The translations under genes and the position numbers were made by a program. A stretch of DNA of 64,000 nucleotides from Kalaharituber pfeilii (lineage: Eukaryota > Ascomycota > Pezizomycetes > Pezizales > Pezizaceae). Shown piece after piece: positions 24,509-36,029 of the stretch (its first letter is position 1; each line of letters starts with the position of its first letter). The stretch lies in assembly GCA_015179045.1 (NCBI GenBank), contig WHUZ01000019.1:620001-684000 (forward strand), in the 5' to 3' direction. A model generated the notes under the pieces. That model worked only from the letters and a program-made list of their open reading frames with translations. It did no database searches and was not told the DNA's origin.

Positions 24509-25450
24509 ATGCCCTTCGCCATGTTATATCCACCAACGGTCACCTCTCTCCCGATCTTTGGGCACCCTCAATACCCATATTATCCTCCACAGCACGTAAG
24601 CCCGCCTGCAAGAGACAGGACACCACCTCCAGGGGCAGAACGCCGAAGTAGGAATACTGAATGCCGGAGCTGGCGACACAATCTTACGGGTTCTAACGTC
24701 TCATCTACTGCATCGACTACCAATTCCAATAACAGGAGCAATACCACCGCCGCTACCAACCTCGCCCGCACTACGTTGAAGAAGCCGAAGCCCACCAAAA
24801 GACCGCCTACCCCTAAACCTCCTGCTACCAGGAAAGAGGAGAAAGTTACACTCTCGGAGATTTTGCTTGCAGCATTCGCCGGCCTGGGACAGTTTCACAC
24901 AACCTTCCCTATGCCTACGACGCCCGGTGCAACTGGGATTACATACAACCCGAGCATGGTATACTCGCCCAGCGCTCGAGTGCAAGACAACAACCGGTAC
25001 CAGCCTCAAACAAGAAACACAAGTTCCTCCTCATCAGCGCCGTTCTGGCCTCAGACTGACCAACAGCAAACTATATCGACACCGGAGCCTGCGCCGGCTA
25101 TGCGAACTAGGTTCACGGAGACGGTGGTTCCGGAGCGAGACAATGCTGTAGAGCGCCACCAGGTAACGGCTGCTTCCAGGGATGCAAAAACCGGGCCCAA
25201 AGGGATCAGGACTACTGCTAGGAGGGTGGGCAGCTGGTTGGCGGGTTTGTGTGATAGGAAGAAGGGCAAGCAGAGTCAAGTGCAGAAAACAGTTCCAGAT
25301 ATGTCGGAGAGGAATGATGAGGAAGCCTTTAGCATTGAAAGGTCGAGGTTGGTGTCGGTGTCGGAAGTGACATTGGTGGAGCCAGATGCTACAGTATTCG
25401 AGTATGGAAGTGCAACAGAAAGGGGACACAGGGAGGGGGTGCAGGTTTGA
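24509..25450 (+). CDS. Disordered, Ser/Thr/Pro-rich orphan protein
   Basis: A single open frame of 313 residues. The N-terminus is rich in Pro, Tyr and His (PQYPYYPPQH). Residues about 60-110 are Ser/Thr/Asn then Lys/Pro-rich (KKPKPTKRPPTPKPPATRKE). A short conserved-looking segment, VTLSEILLAAFAGLGQF, could form one amphipathic helix. The remainder is low complexity with acidic and Arg patches. There is no signal peptide or recognised domain. The start could be either Met1 (24509) or Met5. Frame length, a TATA box upstream and a T-rich 3' region support a real gene; function unknown, possibly regulatory or scaffold-like from composition alone. Confidence 0.55.
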   Translation: MPFAMLYPPTVTSLPIFGHPQYPYYPPQHVSPPARDRTPPPGAERRSRNTECRSWRHNLTGSNVSSTASTTNSNNRSNTTAATNLARTTLKKPKPTKRPPTPKPPATRKEEKVTLSEILLAAFAGLGQFHTTFPMPTTPGATGITYNPSMVYSPSARVQDNNRYQPQTRNTSSSSSAPFWPQTDQQQTISTPEPAPAMRTRFTETVVPERDNAVERHQVTAASRDAKTGPKGIRTTARRVGSWLAGLCDRKKGKQSQVQKTVPDMSERNDEEAFSIERSRLVSVSEVTLVEPDATVFEYGSATERGHREGVQV

Positions 25451-26299
25451 GATGAGGTGGTAAATTTCATTTGGAGTTTGGTATATATTGTTTTTCTTTT
25501 AACCCTTCGTATGTATTTCTTTTTCGGTTTCTTTCTTTTTTTCATGTATATATCTAATTCCCTTTTTCTTGGTCTTTCGAACTGAGAACTTTGGGAGGAA
25601 CTCTTTGTTTTTTGTTTTTTAGGTAGCTATATGGGGGGGGGGGATTTGGAGTTGGGGAGTTGAGGCCATTTTTCTTTATTTTTTTTTCTCTCCTGGTGGA
25701 TGTGGAGGGGACGTTTTAGGCAGATCACTCTTTGGGTTATGGGGCTTTGGGGGTTTATGGGGAGTGGAAGGTGGGAAAGGGATGGGGCTTGGATTGAGTA
25801 TTTGGATTGGGATGGATTGGGATTGGGGATTGGAGTGGTTATGTAGTAGGTAGTTTCGGTAAACCATATATATATAGGTCCTTTTTTTTAGGTGGAGAAA
25901 AGAAGAAATACTGCAATGTTTACCCGTTTTGAAACATTTTTCATGGGAAAAGAAAAGGTGTATGAAAAACATCTGATAATGTTTAAACCTTGCCCAAGTC
26001 ATACTAGTGGGCGGGGAGGTATGATCACGGGGAAAGAAGGTGCGGGGGGGTTTGGTGTTCTGGTTTACCCTGAAATCTCGATGGAGGAGGCAAGGTGGAA
26101 TGTGTCATTTGGAGGCTTGGGAGGGGAAAAGGGGTTTTACTGGGGTGACTAGGGTTTAGAAATGTTGGGTGTGACAAGATGGAGTCGTAGGTACGTAAGT
26201 ACAAAGAATGGAAATCTGTATATAGAAGAAAGGAAGCTTTTTTTTCTTACATCTGCGTAAAAGTTGAAGAATACAGTACAAGTCTGGTGGTGGCATCAA
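25451..26299. other. 3' region between the orphan gene and TYW1
   Basis: T-rich and G-rich simple sequence, including a GGATTGGGATTGG-type run near 25790-25845, between two converging genes. No ORF of interest and no element recognised. Confidence 0.45.
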
Positions 26300-28912
26300 T
26301 TACGCTGCTACTTTGACCGATTCCACCACCATCACCACCTCCTCCTCACCTCCCTTCCTTTCGGCATCCCCTTTCCCCTTCCTATAGACCCTCTCATCCC
26401 TCGGATCGAACCCACCCTCCCCCCACACCGCCCACTCGGGCGTCTCATTCCCCACATAGTCTTCCGGCCCAAACTGCCTCCCGCTCTCGACCAACTCAAA
26501 GAACCTCTCGTAATCAATCCATGTGCACCACTTACCCTCTTTGCAAAACCTTCTACTACCCAACAGCGCGCAGCAGGAATGTGCATGCTCCGCCGCAAGC
26601 CCGTAGTCAAGGCCCCTGCTGACGAGCTCCGCCTCGAGCGCGCGCACAAAGGCCACGACCTCCTCGTAGAAGGGGACGTTTGCCATCGAGAGCCCGCTCT
26701 TGGCGGACGTCGAGGTGCCGCAGTAGGTGACGCCCTTGACCTCGACGAAGCACGGCAGCGCGGTGGCGATCAGGTCCGCGTACCCGGGGACCTCGGCGTC
26801 GATGTTGAAGCCCTTGACGAGGGTGAGGCGGAAGACCGTGCGGGTGGTCTTGCGCTTCTCGCGGAGGATGCGCATGCAGCGCTGGAAGCGCTCCCAAAAG
26901 TCCCGGTGCAGAGGGCGGTCGATGCGCCGGAGGGAGTCCTTGTTGGAGGCGTCGATGGACACGTAGAGTTGCGTGACGGGGCCGAGCCGCTCGAGCTCAT
27001 CGGGGTGCTGCGCGTTGCAGACGAGGAAGGACGAGATGCGCTCGGCGTGAAGCATGCGGAGGAAGTCGTTGATGTGCGGGTAGAAGATGGGCTCGCCGAC
27101 GAGGCTGAGCGCGCAGTGCCGGATGCGGAACGCCTCGGCGAACCGGTCCGCCCGGACCCCCGGGACGCCCTTGAGCATTTTGATCTTTTTGTAGTGGCCC
27201 TCGACGACGCCGCGAAAGATGGTAGCCGGCGGGTCGACTTGCCAGCGCCAGGTGGTGCCGACGGGGTTGGTGCCGTGGCGCCAGCAGAAGACGCATTTGT
27301 TGGAGCAGGACAGGGAGGGGGTAGTTTCCATGCAGAGGTGCGATTGGATGCCGTAGAAGCTGTATTTGTAGCAGCTGCCGCGGCCTCGGAGGGCGGATTT
27401 GGTCCAGCGGCAGATCTATGCGGGGGGAGTTCAGGGTAAGTACATGGTATGTATGCGGGGAGGGATGGGTGCTACCTTGACTCCGGAGTGAGAACCAACG
27501 ATCGTGTAGCCTTGCTTCGTGAGGGCGTTGTAGGTAGGGCTGCCCTTGGGTACCATTTCTTTCAACGTCTCCCCGTTGGATGAGGACTTGCCTTTCGTCG
27601 TAAAGTCGACCGCTAGGATCTGGTTGCCATTACCGTTTACCTTATTCTGCTGTCTTCCTTTGCTGATAATCCGCCCCAGATCCTCAACATCGACCATTTC
27701 TTCCACATTTTCACCCTCTATATCCTCCTCTTCATCCTGCACCGCTGCATCTGAATCCTCATCGCCCGACTCGACCGCCGCACGCATGCCCTGGCTCTCC
27801 CCAAGCTCGCCTGTGAGCGCATACTCCCTTACTGCCTCCTCCAAGTGCGTCGCCCAGTTTCTAAGCTGTGCCTCCACGTCACCCTTGCCTTCGCTTTCCG
27901 GATTAGCATCTGCGAACCCGATTGGGAAGATCCTTCTCCCGTTGCCGCCCGCTGTTCCGCCGGTGAGCTTTCCGAGCCACTTGTCTGCCTGCTTCGCATC
28001 CCGACAGAAATGCTTGTCGTCGCCCCATTCGCTGGAGTCGCCGACGCCGAAGACGGAGAAGCCGCCGAGGTTGCGTAGAGGCGCGGTGTCGATGCGAAAG
28101 TCGTGGTGGGTTTCTTGGAGGTGTTGGAGGAAGGCGTAGGAGGGAGATTGTTCCGGGGGGTCGTAGGTGGGGAGGAGGACAAAGTAGAGGTATTTGGTTT
28201 TGGAGTGGGAGGGGGCGGGGAGGACGACAAAGTAGTCGTCGAGCTCGGCTTTTTCTAGGTCGAGGAGCTGCACGGGGAGGATCATGCGCGGGAGGGCGGG
28301 GGGCGCCGACGGCGTGGTGGAAATGGAGTACGAGGGGTAGGCGGACGGGAGGGCGCCGGTGAAGAGAAGGGATTGGAGGGTCTCGGCCAGCTGGGAGGTG
28401 GTGGTGGTCAGGGAGGCGTAGAAGATGACGGGCTGGATGTGGTCGAAGCCGGTGTCAATGTCAGGGGCGGATGCTGCATCGGCTCCGCTTCGTTTCCGGT
28501 TCAATTCGGACTTCTTTGCTCTAATGTTACCACCGGTGACGCGCTTTGGTGACGACTTGCGGACTGGGGGCCTGGTGCCTGTCGTGGGGAGCGGCGAGGG
28601 CTTGGTGGCCGCGGAAGCATGGTCAGAGAGGCCGAGCTTGCGCTCCGAGAGCCCCGGGAGGGTGGTCTTGGTCCTGTCTGCAACGTGGGCTGTTTCCTGG
28701 GCCTGCAGCGACTTGAGCGAGCCGTAGAGCCTGTAGAGGAGGAGGAGCGCGGCGACTGCAAAGAGCACGGGGAAGCGGACGGCGTGCCAGAGGGCCAGGG
28801 CGCCTGCGTGCAATCAGCATTGCAATTGTCAGCGCTTTCTTCTCTTCTCCCGCGAGTTACGGGCCAGGGGGGGGGATTGCGCACCGTCGCTGCCGTCTGC
28901 GTGGGCGGCCAT
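26300..28912 (-). CDS. TYW1: tRNA 4-demethylwyosine synthase TYW1
   Basis: Three exons, 28912-28885, 28803-27476 and 27415-26300, give 823 residues, close to yeast Tyw1 (810). The first exon encodes only [10 protein letters not shown] up to a split Gly codon. Residues about 19-37 are a membrane anchor, as in other fungi. A flavodoxin-like FMN domain spans about 131-310 ([11 protein letters not shown] binding loop). A long acidic linker follows (about 350-385). The radical-SAM domain carries CSNKCVFC, Cys489, Cys493 and Cys496, for the 4Fe-4S cluster. [16 protein letters not shown] spans the second junction and confirms it. The C-terminal wyosine-formation segment includes [12 protein letters not shown]. 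The enzyme condenses pyruvate carbons onto N1-methylguanosine-37 of tRNA-Phe to make the tricyclic base of wybutosine, acting at the ER surface. Introns are 60 and 81 nt. It shares a 377-bp promoter with ULA1. Confidence 0.96.
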
Positions 28913-29289
28913 GCCGTGGATCACGAGCTGTGCTGCGTGCTGGCGCTGTCGCTGGGGCGGTCGGCGCCTGCTTTGGCGGGGTGTGGCGGGGCGTGGCGGG
29001 GCGCGGCGGGGCACGGGCGCAAGCGGCGCAGGCGGGCGGTCTTGGCGCGGGTGCAGGCCTTGGCGCCCGCCTCCCGCAGAGCCGCACAGCTGGCCGCGGT
29101 GCGCTGGGCCCCGCGGGCCACGGGGACGGCTTCTCTCCGCTCTCCGCTCTTCGCTCTTCGCTCTTCGCTTTCGGGCGCACCATAGCGATACACCACCACC
29201 TGGGCGCCGGCAGCACCGTCCAAGAAGAGAAGAACGCAGCCCGACGGCCACAGACTAGCGGCACGCAGCGCAATTGCCGGAGCAGCGCC
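28913..29289. promoter_or_regulatory. Divergent promoter between TYW1 and ULA1
   Basis: The two start codons face away from each other across 377 bp of very GC-rich DNA. The segment contains repeated GGGGCGTGGCGGGGC-type words (about 28977-29012) and a CGCTCTTCGCTCTTCGCT-type repeat (about 29143-29170). No TATA box is visible, as expected for housekeeping genes. Open frames here arise from base composition. Confidence 0.6.
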
Positions 29290-31309
29290 ATGGCAGGCTC
29301 CGCACCGCCCTCCTCCAAGGAGAAGAAGTACGACCGCCAGCTCCGTCTCTGGGGCGCCAACGGCCAGCAAGCCCTCGAGGCATCCCACATCTGCCTCGTC
29401 AATGCCACTGCCACCGGCTGCGAGGTCCTCAAGAACCTGATTCTTCCCGGTGCGGCTTGCCCTCCCTCCGCCCGCTGCCCTCCATCGGTTGGTTGAGTCC
29501 TTTCGCTAACGTCAGCCTCCCCGCTGCCCCTTGTCTCTCGACAGGTATTGGGAAATTCACGATCGTCGACGATGCTGTTGTTACCGCGGCGGACTTGGGC
29601 GTCAATTTCTTTCTCGAGGAAAGCTGCGTCGGAAGACCGCGGGCGGAGTCGACGTGCCAGTACCTGGCTGAGCTCAATCCTGACGTGCAGGGAGCCTACA
29701 TCAACGATGTAGGTCCCTGCGATTACAAAACCCGGCATTGTAAAGGTGTAGCAGCCTTGCTAATCTCAAGCCTCAATAGTCCATATCCAGCCTCATCACC
29801 ACCAACCCGACGTTCATCACCGACAACGGCGTCAATGTACTGCTACTCTGCTCTCCACTACCTACCGCGATAATACACAACTTGCAGCACTCCTACCCAG
29901 AGGTCGCAATCTTCAACGTCTACTCGCTAGGCTTCCTTGCCTCACTCAGGATTTCGCTGCCGGAGCTCTGTATCGTCGAAACCCATCCAGACAGTCTAGT
30001 CGACCTCCGCCTTTACAACCCATGGCCCGAATTAGAAGCTTATGCGGAAGATTGCACAAGGGACATTGAGACAATGAACGAGCATCAGCATGGCCATATT
30101 CCGTACTTGGTACTCCTGCTGTACTACCTTGACCAGTGGAAGAAGACGCACAATGGAGAGCTCCCAACGAGCTACAAGGATAAGAATGAGTTCAAGAAGC
30201 TTATTCTGGCTGGGATGAGGACGGACGTGCCTGGTGGCAGCGAGGAGAATTTTGAGGAGGCAGTTGCGGCGGTTATGAATAGTTTGCGGCCCCATGTGAT
30301 TAGCAGCTGGACGCAGGAAGTGTTACAGGATGAGAGTTGTCGCGAGTTAAACCGAAATGTACAGAGCTCCAATTTGTCCCGTTGTTTGACCGTTCAAATA
30401 TTAACACAACCTGCCAGTCGAATCACTTTTGGATCATAGCACGAGCGGTTATGGATTTCGTCTCCGACCCACAACAAGGGAATGGCCAGCTCCCGCTTTC
30501 AGGGGCTGTTCCAGACATGAAAGCCGAATCTCGCGACTACGTGCGTTTGCAGAACTTGTACTGCCCCGTTCACCTTTCCACAATCATACTTTGGTGTGCA
30601 CTAGTACTTAACCCTCCTGTAGGTACCGCCAAAAAGCCGCACATGACGTCGAAATGGTCACATTGAACGTCACACGCATACTCGCGGCGCTAGAACTCCC
30701 GCCGACAGAGATCTCGCAGGAAGAGATTGCACTATGGTGTAAGCATGCAAATTTCGTACGAATGGTACGGTATAGGTCGTTGGCGCAGGAATGGGAAGTG
30801 GATGAGCACCATGCCAAGGCGATTTGTACGTATCCCCCTTTGCTGGTGTTACCCTGAGTATACCAAAAGCCCTGAATTAACACCACAAACCCCCAGCGAC
30901 GGACTTGATGAACAACCCCGACTCCCTCACCCCCATCTACATTGCCCTCCGCGCTTACCAATCCTTCCTCGACACCACCTTCTCGACCTCCTCCCCAGCC
31001 ACCGTCCACCCCGACCTCCCTACCGACGTTCCAATCCTTGTCTCGCACGCCCACGCCTACCTCCAGCGGGTGGCTACCTTACTCAGCAGCCCCCCCGACT
31101 TCCTCGGCGAGGAAGCAGAGCAGAAAATTGAACAGTGGATTCAAGAAATCGTGCGGTATGGCGGAGCGGAGATTCATAATATTGCTAGCATGGCTGGGGG
31201 GATAGTGGCGCAGGAGGTGATTAAGGTGTGCACGAGGCAGTATGTGCCGGTGAATAACACGACGGTGTTGGATGGGGTGGGGAGTAAGATTCAGTGTTGG
31301 GAGTTGTAG
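29290..31309 (+). CDS. ULA1: NEDD8-activating enzyme E1 regulatory subunit (ULA1/NAE1/APPBP1)
   Basis: Six exons, 29290-29449, 29545-29708, 29780-30358, 30418-30557, 30623-30825 and 30897-31309, encode 552 residues; human NAE1 has 534. The start MAGS precedes the family opening [20 protein letters not shown]. The ThiF-like Rossmann half reads [20 protein letters not shown]. As expected for this subunit there is no catalytic cysteine; it pairs with a UBA3 partner to adenylate and load Rub1/NEDD8 for cullin modification. Later landmarks are [51 protein letters not shown] and the C-terminal [16 protein letters not shown]. Introns of 59-95 nt have good donors and TGCTAAT or TTAAC branches; the sequence CTLPTA-like [15 protein letters not shown] at 29835-29880 is exonic because it preserves the family motif. 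Confidence 0.95.
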
Positions 31310-31698
31310 GAGGAGGAATGAGAGGTTGAGTTTTGTTAAAGGGAGAGATACAGGGGGTTAGGATCAGGTTTGCTGTTGGAGCTTAAATTATATTCTATCC
31401 TACCATTTCATTTTTAGACTATCAGAAAAGAATGAAAACGAATGCAATGTTGCAAATTATGACCCGTAAATGGAGTTAGAAGTTAAGTAACCTGTGTTGG
31501 TGTAACCTTGCTTTTGTCGCTGCTAGTGTGTCGTATCAGGGTAGGGCATAGTTGTAATAGGGAGATATTTTGCACGTCACTATATTTCGAAAAAAAATAT
31601 ATTAATATATACAATCACATACCTACCATCTCCTTATCCTAGAATCATATATGAAAGAAAGGGGAAATGAAAGGGCAAAGGGAAAAAATTGAAAAGTC

Positions 31699-31729
<31 letters not shown>

Positions 31730-32087
31730 CTCTCCCATGTTTTTATTCATTCATTTATTTATTTATAAAGAACGCCCACAACCAAACCATACGTGATATA
31801 TATATATATATAAACGCTTACGTTACGTACATACAAAAAGAAGAAGATGGGAAAAAAAAAAGGTTATAATCCTAATTGAACTAGAAAGGGTTACCATAAA
31901 CAAAACAAACGAAAAAAAAAAAAAAGAAAAAAAAAAGAGGAAGGAAAAAAAGAAAATGAAAATGAAAAGGAAAAGGAAACCGAGTTAGTCTTCAACGTTT
32001 CGTGATTGTTGCCTAATAACATTAAGTAGTCATATACAATATCCAATTTTTTTTTTTACCCCATAACCGTCCCCATGTAAATCTAAA
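31310..32087. other. Convergent 3' region of ULA1 and FIP1
   Basis: AT-rich DNA with a T-run of about 30 at 31701-31730, a TATATATATA run near 31797-31812 and several A-rich runs at 31850-31980. The two genes converge here, so polyadenylation signals of both lie inside. No gene or element seen. Confidence 0.6.
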
Positions 32088-33668
32088 CTACCATCTCCCC
32101 CTTCCTCCCCTTCCTCTACTTCCCCAATTCCCACCTACCCCGACTCCCCCCGGACCGCCCACTCCGCCAGGACCCACCATCACGCCTCTACTCCCGGCCG
32201 CTTGCTGTTGCTGCTGCTGCTGCTGCTGCATCTGGGTTTGCATCTGCGTCTGCTGCTGCTGCGCCGCCGCCGCTGCTGCTGCTGCCTGTTGCTGGGCCTG
32301 CTGCTGGGCCTGCTGCTGCGCTTGCTGCTGCTGCATCATCGCGGACGGGTCCCCGTACCCGCCGTAGCCCATCTGCTGCGGGTTGTTGGGGCCGGTTGGG
32401 GGCATGCGTCCTTGGCCGCCCATGCCGCCGTACCCGCCTCCGCCGCCGCCCCCACCGCCTTGTCCCCCGCCCCCGCCGCCGCTCCCATCAAAGCCGCCTT
32501 GTCCCCCGCCCATACCGTACATCGCGCTGGGGTCCATGCCCATCATCCCTGCGGCTACTCCCATGTCCGCTGCGCCCGAGCCAGGCCCGGTGGGCCCGAA
32601 TCCTCCAGCTGCCATCATCGCGGCCATCTCTGGTGGGATGTTCATCATTGCCGCGGCAGCGGCCGCGGGTCCATCATGCCTCCGGGACCGGGCACCATCC
32701 CGCCCGGCCCCGGCACGGGCGGAACCATCCCCGGCATCGCAAACTGGCCGATCATCATCATCTGCTCCATGAGCTTGGCGGGGTTGAACTCCTCGCGCAG
32801 GTTCTGTTGCTTCTGGCAGTACGCCGTCCAGGTGAACTCGTCGAAGCCGTAGTTGAAGTAGTCGGTGACGTCGGCGCCGGGCTTGCGCCAGGGCTTGTCG
32901 GGGTTACCTGGGAGGATGTCGTCGTCAAGCGAGAGCGAGGTTAGAGGTTTGTCGTTGTAAGTTGGGGTGGCGCTGAGGTCGAGTTTGGAGGTGGAGGTGG
33001 GTGTTGGGCGGTGGGGGTGGGGCGGAGGGGGGTTGTTGTGCGTGGGCGGAGGGAGGGCTTGAGGGGGTTGGGAGGAGGGACCGGTGGGAGGCTGGGGGTG
33101 CCGGTTCGGATGGGTTGTTTGGCGCCGATGATGGTTGGCCGGGGGGAGCCATGTGGACGGAGCTGTAGCGGGAGGGCTGCCTGGATTACGTATTAGCGGG
33201 GATAGATGAGGAGGCAGGCAGGCTGGGTTCTTACGGAGGAGGCTCAGGCCGGCTGCCGTCTTTTCGTTCTATCACAAACTCAATGTCCTGCGACGTTCCT
33301 TCGTTAGGCACGGCTGCATGCAATTGGCGCTCTCTGCTCGACTCACTGAATCCTCTTCCTCCTCTTCCTCCTCTTCCTCCTCCTCCTCCTCCTCCTCGCC
33401 CTCTTCTAGCTCCTCGGGCTCGCCGTCGGCCATCTTCACGTCTCCCGATCTGTCGCTCGGCACGCCATCGCCCGTCGCCGAGACGGAGAGTCCTGGGACT
33501 ACCGTAGACGCCTGCGCTGGGGGGCGCTGGGGCCCGGCGAGGTGGTCGGGGCTGCGATCGGGGGCTCAGCGGAGCTGTCGACGTGGTGCCGGTGACTGCG
33601 TTGGCGGTGCCGCCGGCGGCTGCCGTCGTGGAGGGGCCGTAGAGGAAGTCGTCCTCGTCGTCCTCCAT
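32088..33668 (-). CDS. FIP1: Pre-mRNA polyadenylation factor FIP1
   Basis: Three exons, 33668-33347, 33287-33235 and 33176-32088. The protein starts MEDDEDDFLYGP, has a Glu-rich tract (about 17 Glu), then DIEFVIERKDGSRPE, and the diagnostic Fip1 motif KPWRKPGADVTDYFNYGFDE with FTWTAYCQKQ after it. The C-terminus is Gly, Gln and Ala-rich and ends RGRGGRGRW. Fip1 tethers poly(A) polymerase to the cleavage and polyadenylation factor in the nucleus. Two places need a one-base frame change: exon 1 near the CCCCC run at about 33559-33563 (one base too many) and exon 3 near 32670-32690, before PAAAAAMMN (one base short). Summed exon length is still a multiple of three. Exon 1 could alternatively hold a 61-nt intron (GTAGTC to GGGAG). 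The third exon uses the second of two AGs, CCAGGCAG. It shares its promoter with the nucleoporin gene. Confidence 0.88.
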
Positions 33669-34089
33669 TGCCGGGGTGTACTCGTTGGACGTCAGCGTGG
33701 AAGCGCGCAGCGGTTTGGGGGGGGCGTGGAGGACGGAGGGGAGAGCGATTGGTGTCGATAGGGTGCTGCTGCTGCTGCTGGGCAGAGGCGGTATGCTATG
33801 CACACAGCACAATAGAGGGCGCCTCTTGGCCAGCCGTGCCTGCGGCCGAGTGCTGAGGTGTACGCGCGCGCCCGCCAAGCCCGGCGTTGCCCGTGGCCCC
33901 TGCAACGCTCCCCCAACGCGCGGCGACGCGGACGCCCACAGCAAAACGTCGCAAGCAGCGCAGCGTCCCTCGTATCCCCGTGAACTCCCCACGACCGACC
34001 GCATCTGCCCCGGCCAGCCCGCCCATCCCGCCCACCGCCACCACTGCCTCCGCTCGCCCTTCTCCTCGTCTGCATCTCGACCGTCCCCA
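33669..34089. promoter_or_regulatory. Divergent promoter between FIP1 and the NUP49-like gene
   Basis: 421 bp separate the opposed start codons. The region is GC-rich with a CTG-type run (GCTGCTGCTGCTGCTG near 33762-33779). No TATA box is apparent. Long open frames crossing it on both strands have biased composition and no homology, so I treat them as non-coding. Confidence 0.5.
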
Positions 34090-36029
34090 ATGTTCACCAA
34101 GCCCTCCTCGGGGGGATATTGTAAGTCCAGCTGCAGCTGGTCTCTGCGCTCCCCTCCCCTTCCCTCCCCTCCCCTCCCTCCCTCCCCGTCCCCCTCCCCG
34201 CCCCCCCGACCGCAATTCATCCCATAGCGGCCGCTTAACGGTGTACCTGCTAACACCGCAACTCCAGTGCGACCCCCTCGTCAACCCCCTCCACCGGCAC
34301 CACCGGCGCCCTTTTTGGAAGCAACCCGACGGTAACTCCGTCGCCAGCGCCGGCAGGCAGCCTCTTCAGCACCCCCGGGACTTCCACCCCCACGCCGGGA
34401 ACAGGCCTCTTTGGCAGCGCACAGCCCAGCACAACCAGCAATACTGGTGGCGGCGGCGGGGGCAGTGGGCTGTTTGGGAGTACCAGTAATCAACCAACAA
34501 CAACTACATCTGCGCCCTCCGGAGGCGCCCTCTTCGGGACTGCAAGCAGCACCGGCACCGGGGCACCGGGGCACCGGGCCGGCGGGGGCGGCCTTTTCAG
34601 CGCTGGCTCCACGGCACCCAGCTCGGCACCCAGCACCGGCGGTCTATTCGGCAGCACTCCCACTACCTCGGCGCCCACTTTAGGTGGATTCTTTGGTTCA
34701 ACCACCACCCCATCCGCACCTCCTTCAGGAGGAATGTTCGGTGGCACAGCTCCAACATCTACACCATCTACAGGTGGTCTTTTTGGTTCCGCAGCCAAAC
34801 CCGCAGCTCCATCTGCACCAAGCACAGGCGGAGGGCTATTTGGCAATGCTGGTAGCTCCACGACCCCTGCCTCAAAACCCTCCTTGTCCATATTTGGCGG
34901 CGCACCGTCCACAGCTGCCAAGCCATCTTTACTGTAACTATATCCCCGTCCTCTCCTCCTCCGAAGCACTCATGCTAACCTCCTCCACCCTCTTGGGCAG
35001 CACCACTACTCCCGCCACAACTACCGCTCAAACTGGCCCCACTCCCAGCGTCCAACAAGCCGTCAAAATCGAGCTTCACAATCTTGCCCCATACCACAAA
35101 TTCCATGAGCTCACCGACGCTCTGCGTGGCGAAGTTGAAGCTGCGGAGAAATACATCCTATCCGAGATTCAGAAGAGCGAAGCGCTAGCGGCGGCTTTCC
35201 CGGAGCACAGAGAGATGATACAGAGCGTGAGCGGAGATGCCGAGTTGATGGAGCGGGTGAATATCCTAACTACCTAATTCCGAAAGACCAATTGTTGCTG
35301 ACTCACCATACACAGCGCCTCCTAACAACAAACTCCTTCCTGGAGTCCGACACCGCAGCCCTTCAATCCCTCATAAAACACCAAAAGCTCGATGACCAAC
35401 ATGCTTCCCTTTCCGTTCGCACACTCGACCTCTTGCGTCTTCCCCACGCTGCACGCATGTTACAAGCCCAGTATGCGACTACAAACCCCGGCCAGCCCAA
35501 CGCGGCCGCAACCACAAGCGCAATGGGACAATCTACATTCCAGATCCCCGGCGTGGCGGGCACAAGCGGTGCTGGTGCGGTAGGAGGCGGAATGATCCCA
35601 GCTGGCGGTGGCGCCACCCCGACAGCGTCGGCATTCGCACCCTTACCAACGTCGTCGTCGACAACGACAAACGAATTGGAGATCACTTCCAATGCCGGCA
35701 TGATTGGGTACTTTACGCGGCACGGGGCCGAGATGGAGGCGCGCCTGAAGCAGTTCTTGGAGTCGGTGGCGGAGGTGGAGGCGTCTTTGCGGAGTGTGGA
35801 GGTGCAGGCGGCGATGAAGATTGCTGGGGGGGATCTCAGTATGGGCGGTGCTCTGGGTGGGGTGGGCGGCGGTGCAGCCCAAGATAGGAAGGGGGATGCA
35901 AGGAAGCTGAATGCGGTCTTGAGGGAGTTTTATGATGCATTGAATGATGTCAGTAGCAGGGTGGTGGAGGTGAAAGAGGGGTTGAGGGAGTTGAAGGCAA
36001 TGACGAGTGCCAGGGGTGGGAGGCGGTAG
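34090..36029 (+). CDS. NUP49: NUP49/NUP58-like GLFG nucleoporin
   Basis: Four exons, 34090-34120, 34268-34933, 35001-35256 and 35316-36029, give about 555 residues. The N-terminal 235 residues are a GLFG-type repeat domain (GALFG, TGLFGS, SGLFGS, GGLFGS, GGMFGG, GGGLFG, SIFGG). The rest is a predicted coiled coil: AVKIELHNLAPYHKFHELTD, REMIQSVSGDAELMER, ESDTAALQSLIKHQKLDD and a C-terminal heptad region. In fungi this protein pairs with Nsp1 and Nup57 in the central channel of the nuclear pore. Introns of 67 and 59 nt have GCTAAC and GCTGAC branches. The first junction is out of frame by one base: adding one G to the GGGGGG run at about 34110-34115 would give GGIFATPSSTPS, typical for the family, so a homopolymer error is likely. 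NUP49 rather than another coiled-coil FG nucleoporin is inferred from length and GLFG type. Confidence 0.8.

Noticed and set aside
26264..27439. Open frame of 391 codons on the plus strand
   Set aside because: It is exactly antisense to TYW1 exon 3 and has the composition expected of the opposite strand of a GC-rich gene; the minus strand has clear radical-SAM motifs.
28857..29738. Several long open frames on both strands across 28.6-29.7 kb
   Set aside because: They overlap the TYW1/ULA1 promoter and exons, are Ala/Arg/Pro-rich and have no homology. GC-rich DNA lacks stops by chance.
32202..32944. Plus-strand Leu- and Pro-rich frames
   Set aside because: They are the antisense of the Gln-, Ala- and Gly-rich tail of FIP1.
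33669..34256. Long minus-strand frame extending FIP1 upstream past 33668
   Set aside because: The extension is low complexity and runs through the nucleoporin's first exon; MEDDEDDFLYGP at 33668 is the normal Fip1 start.
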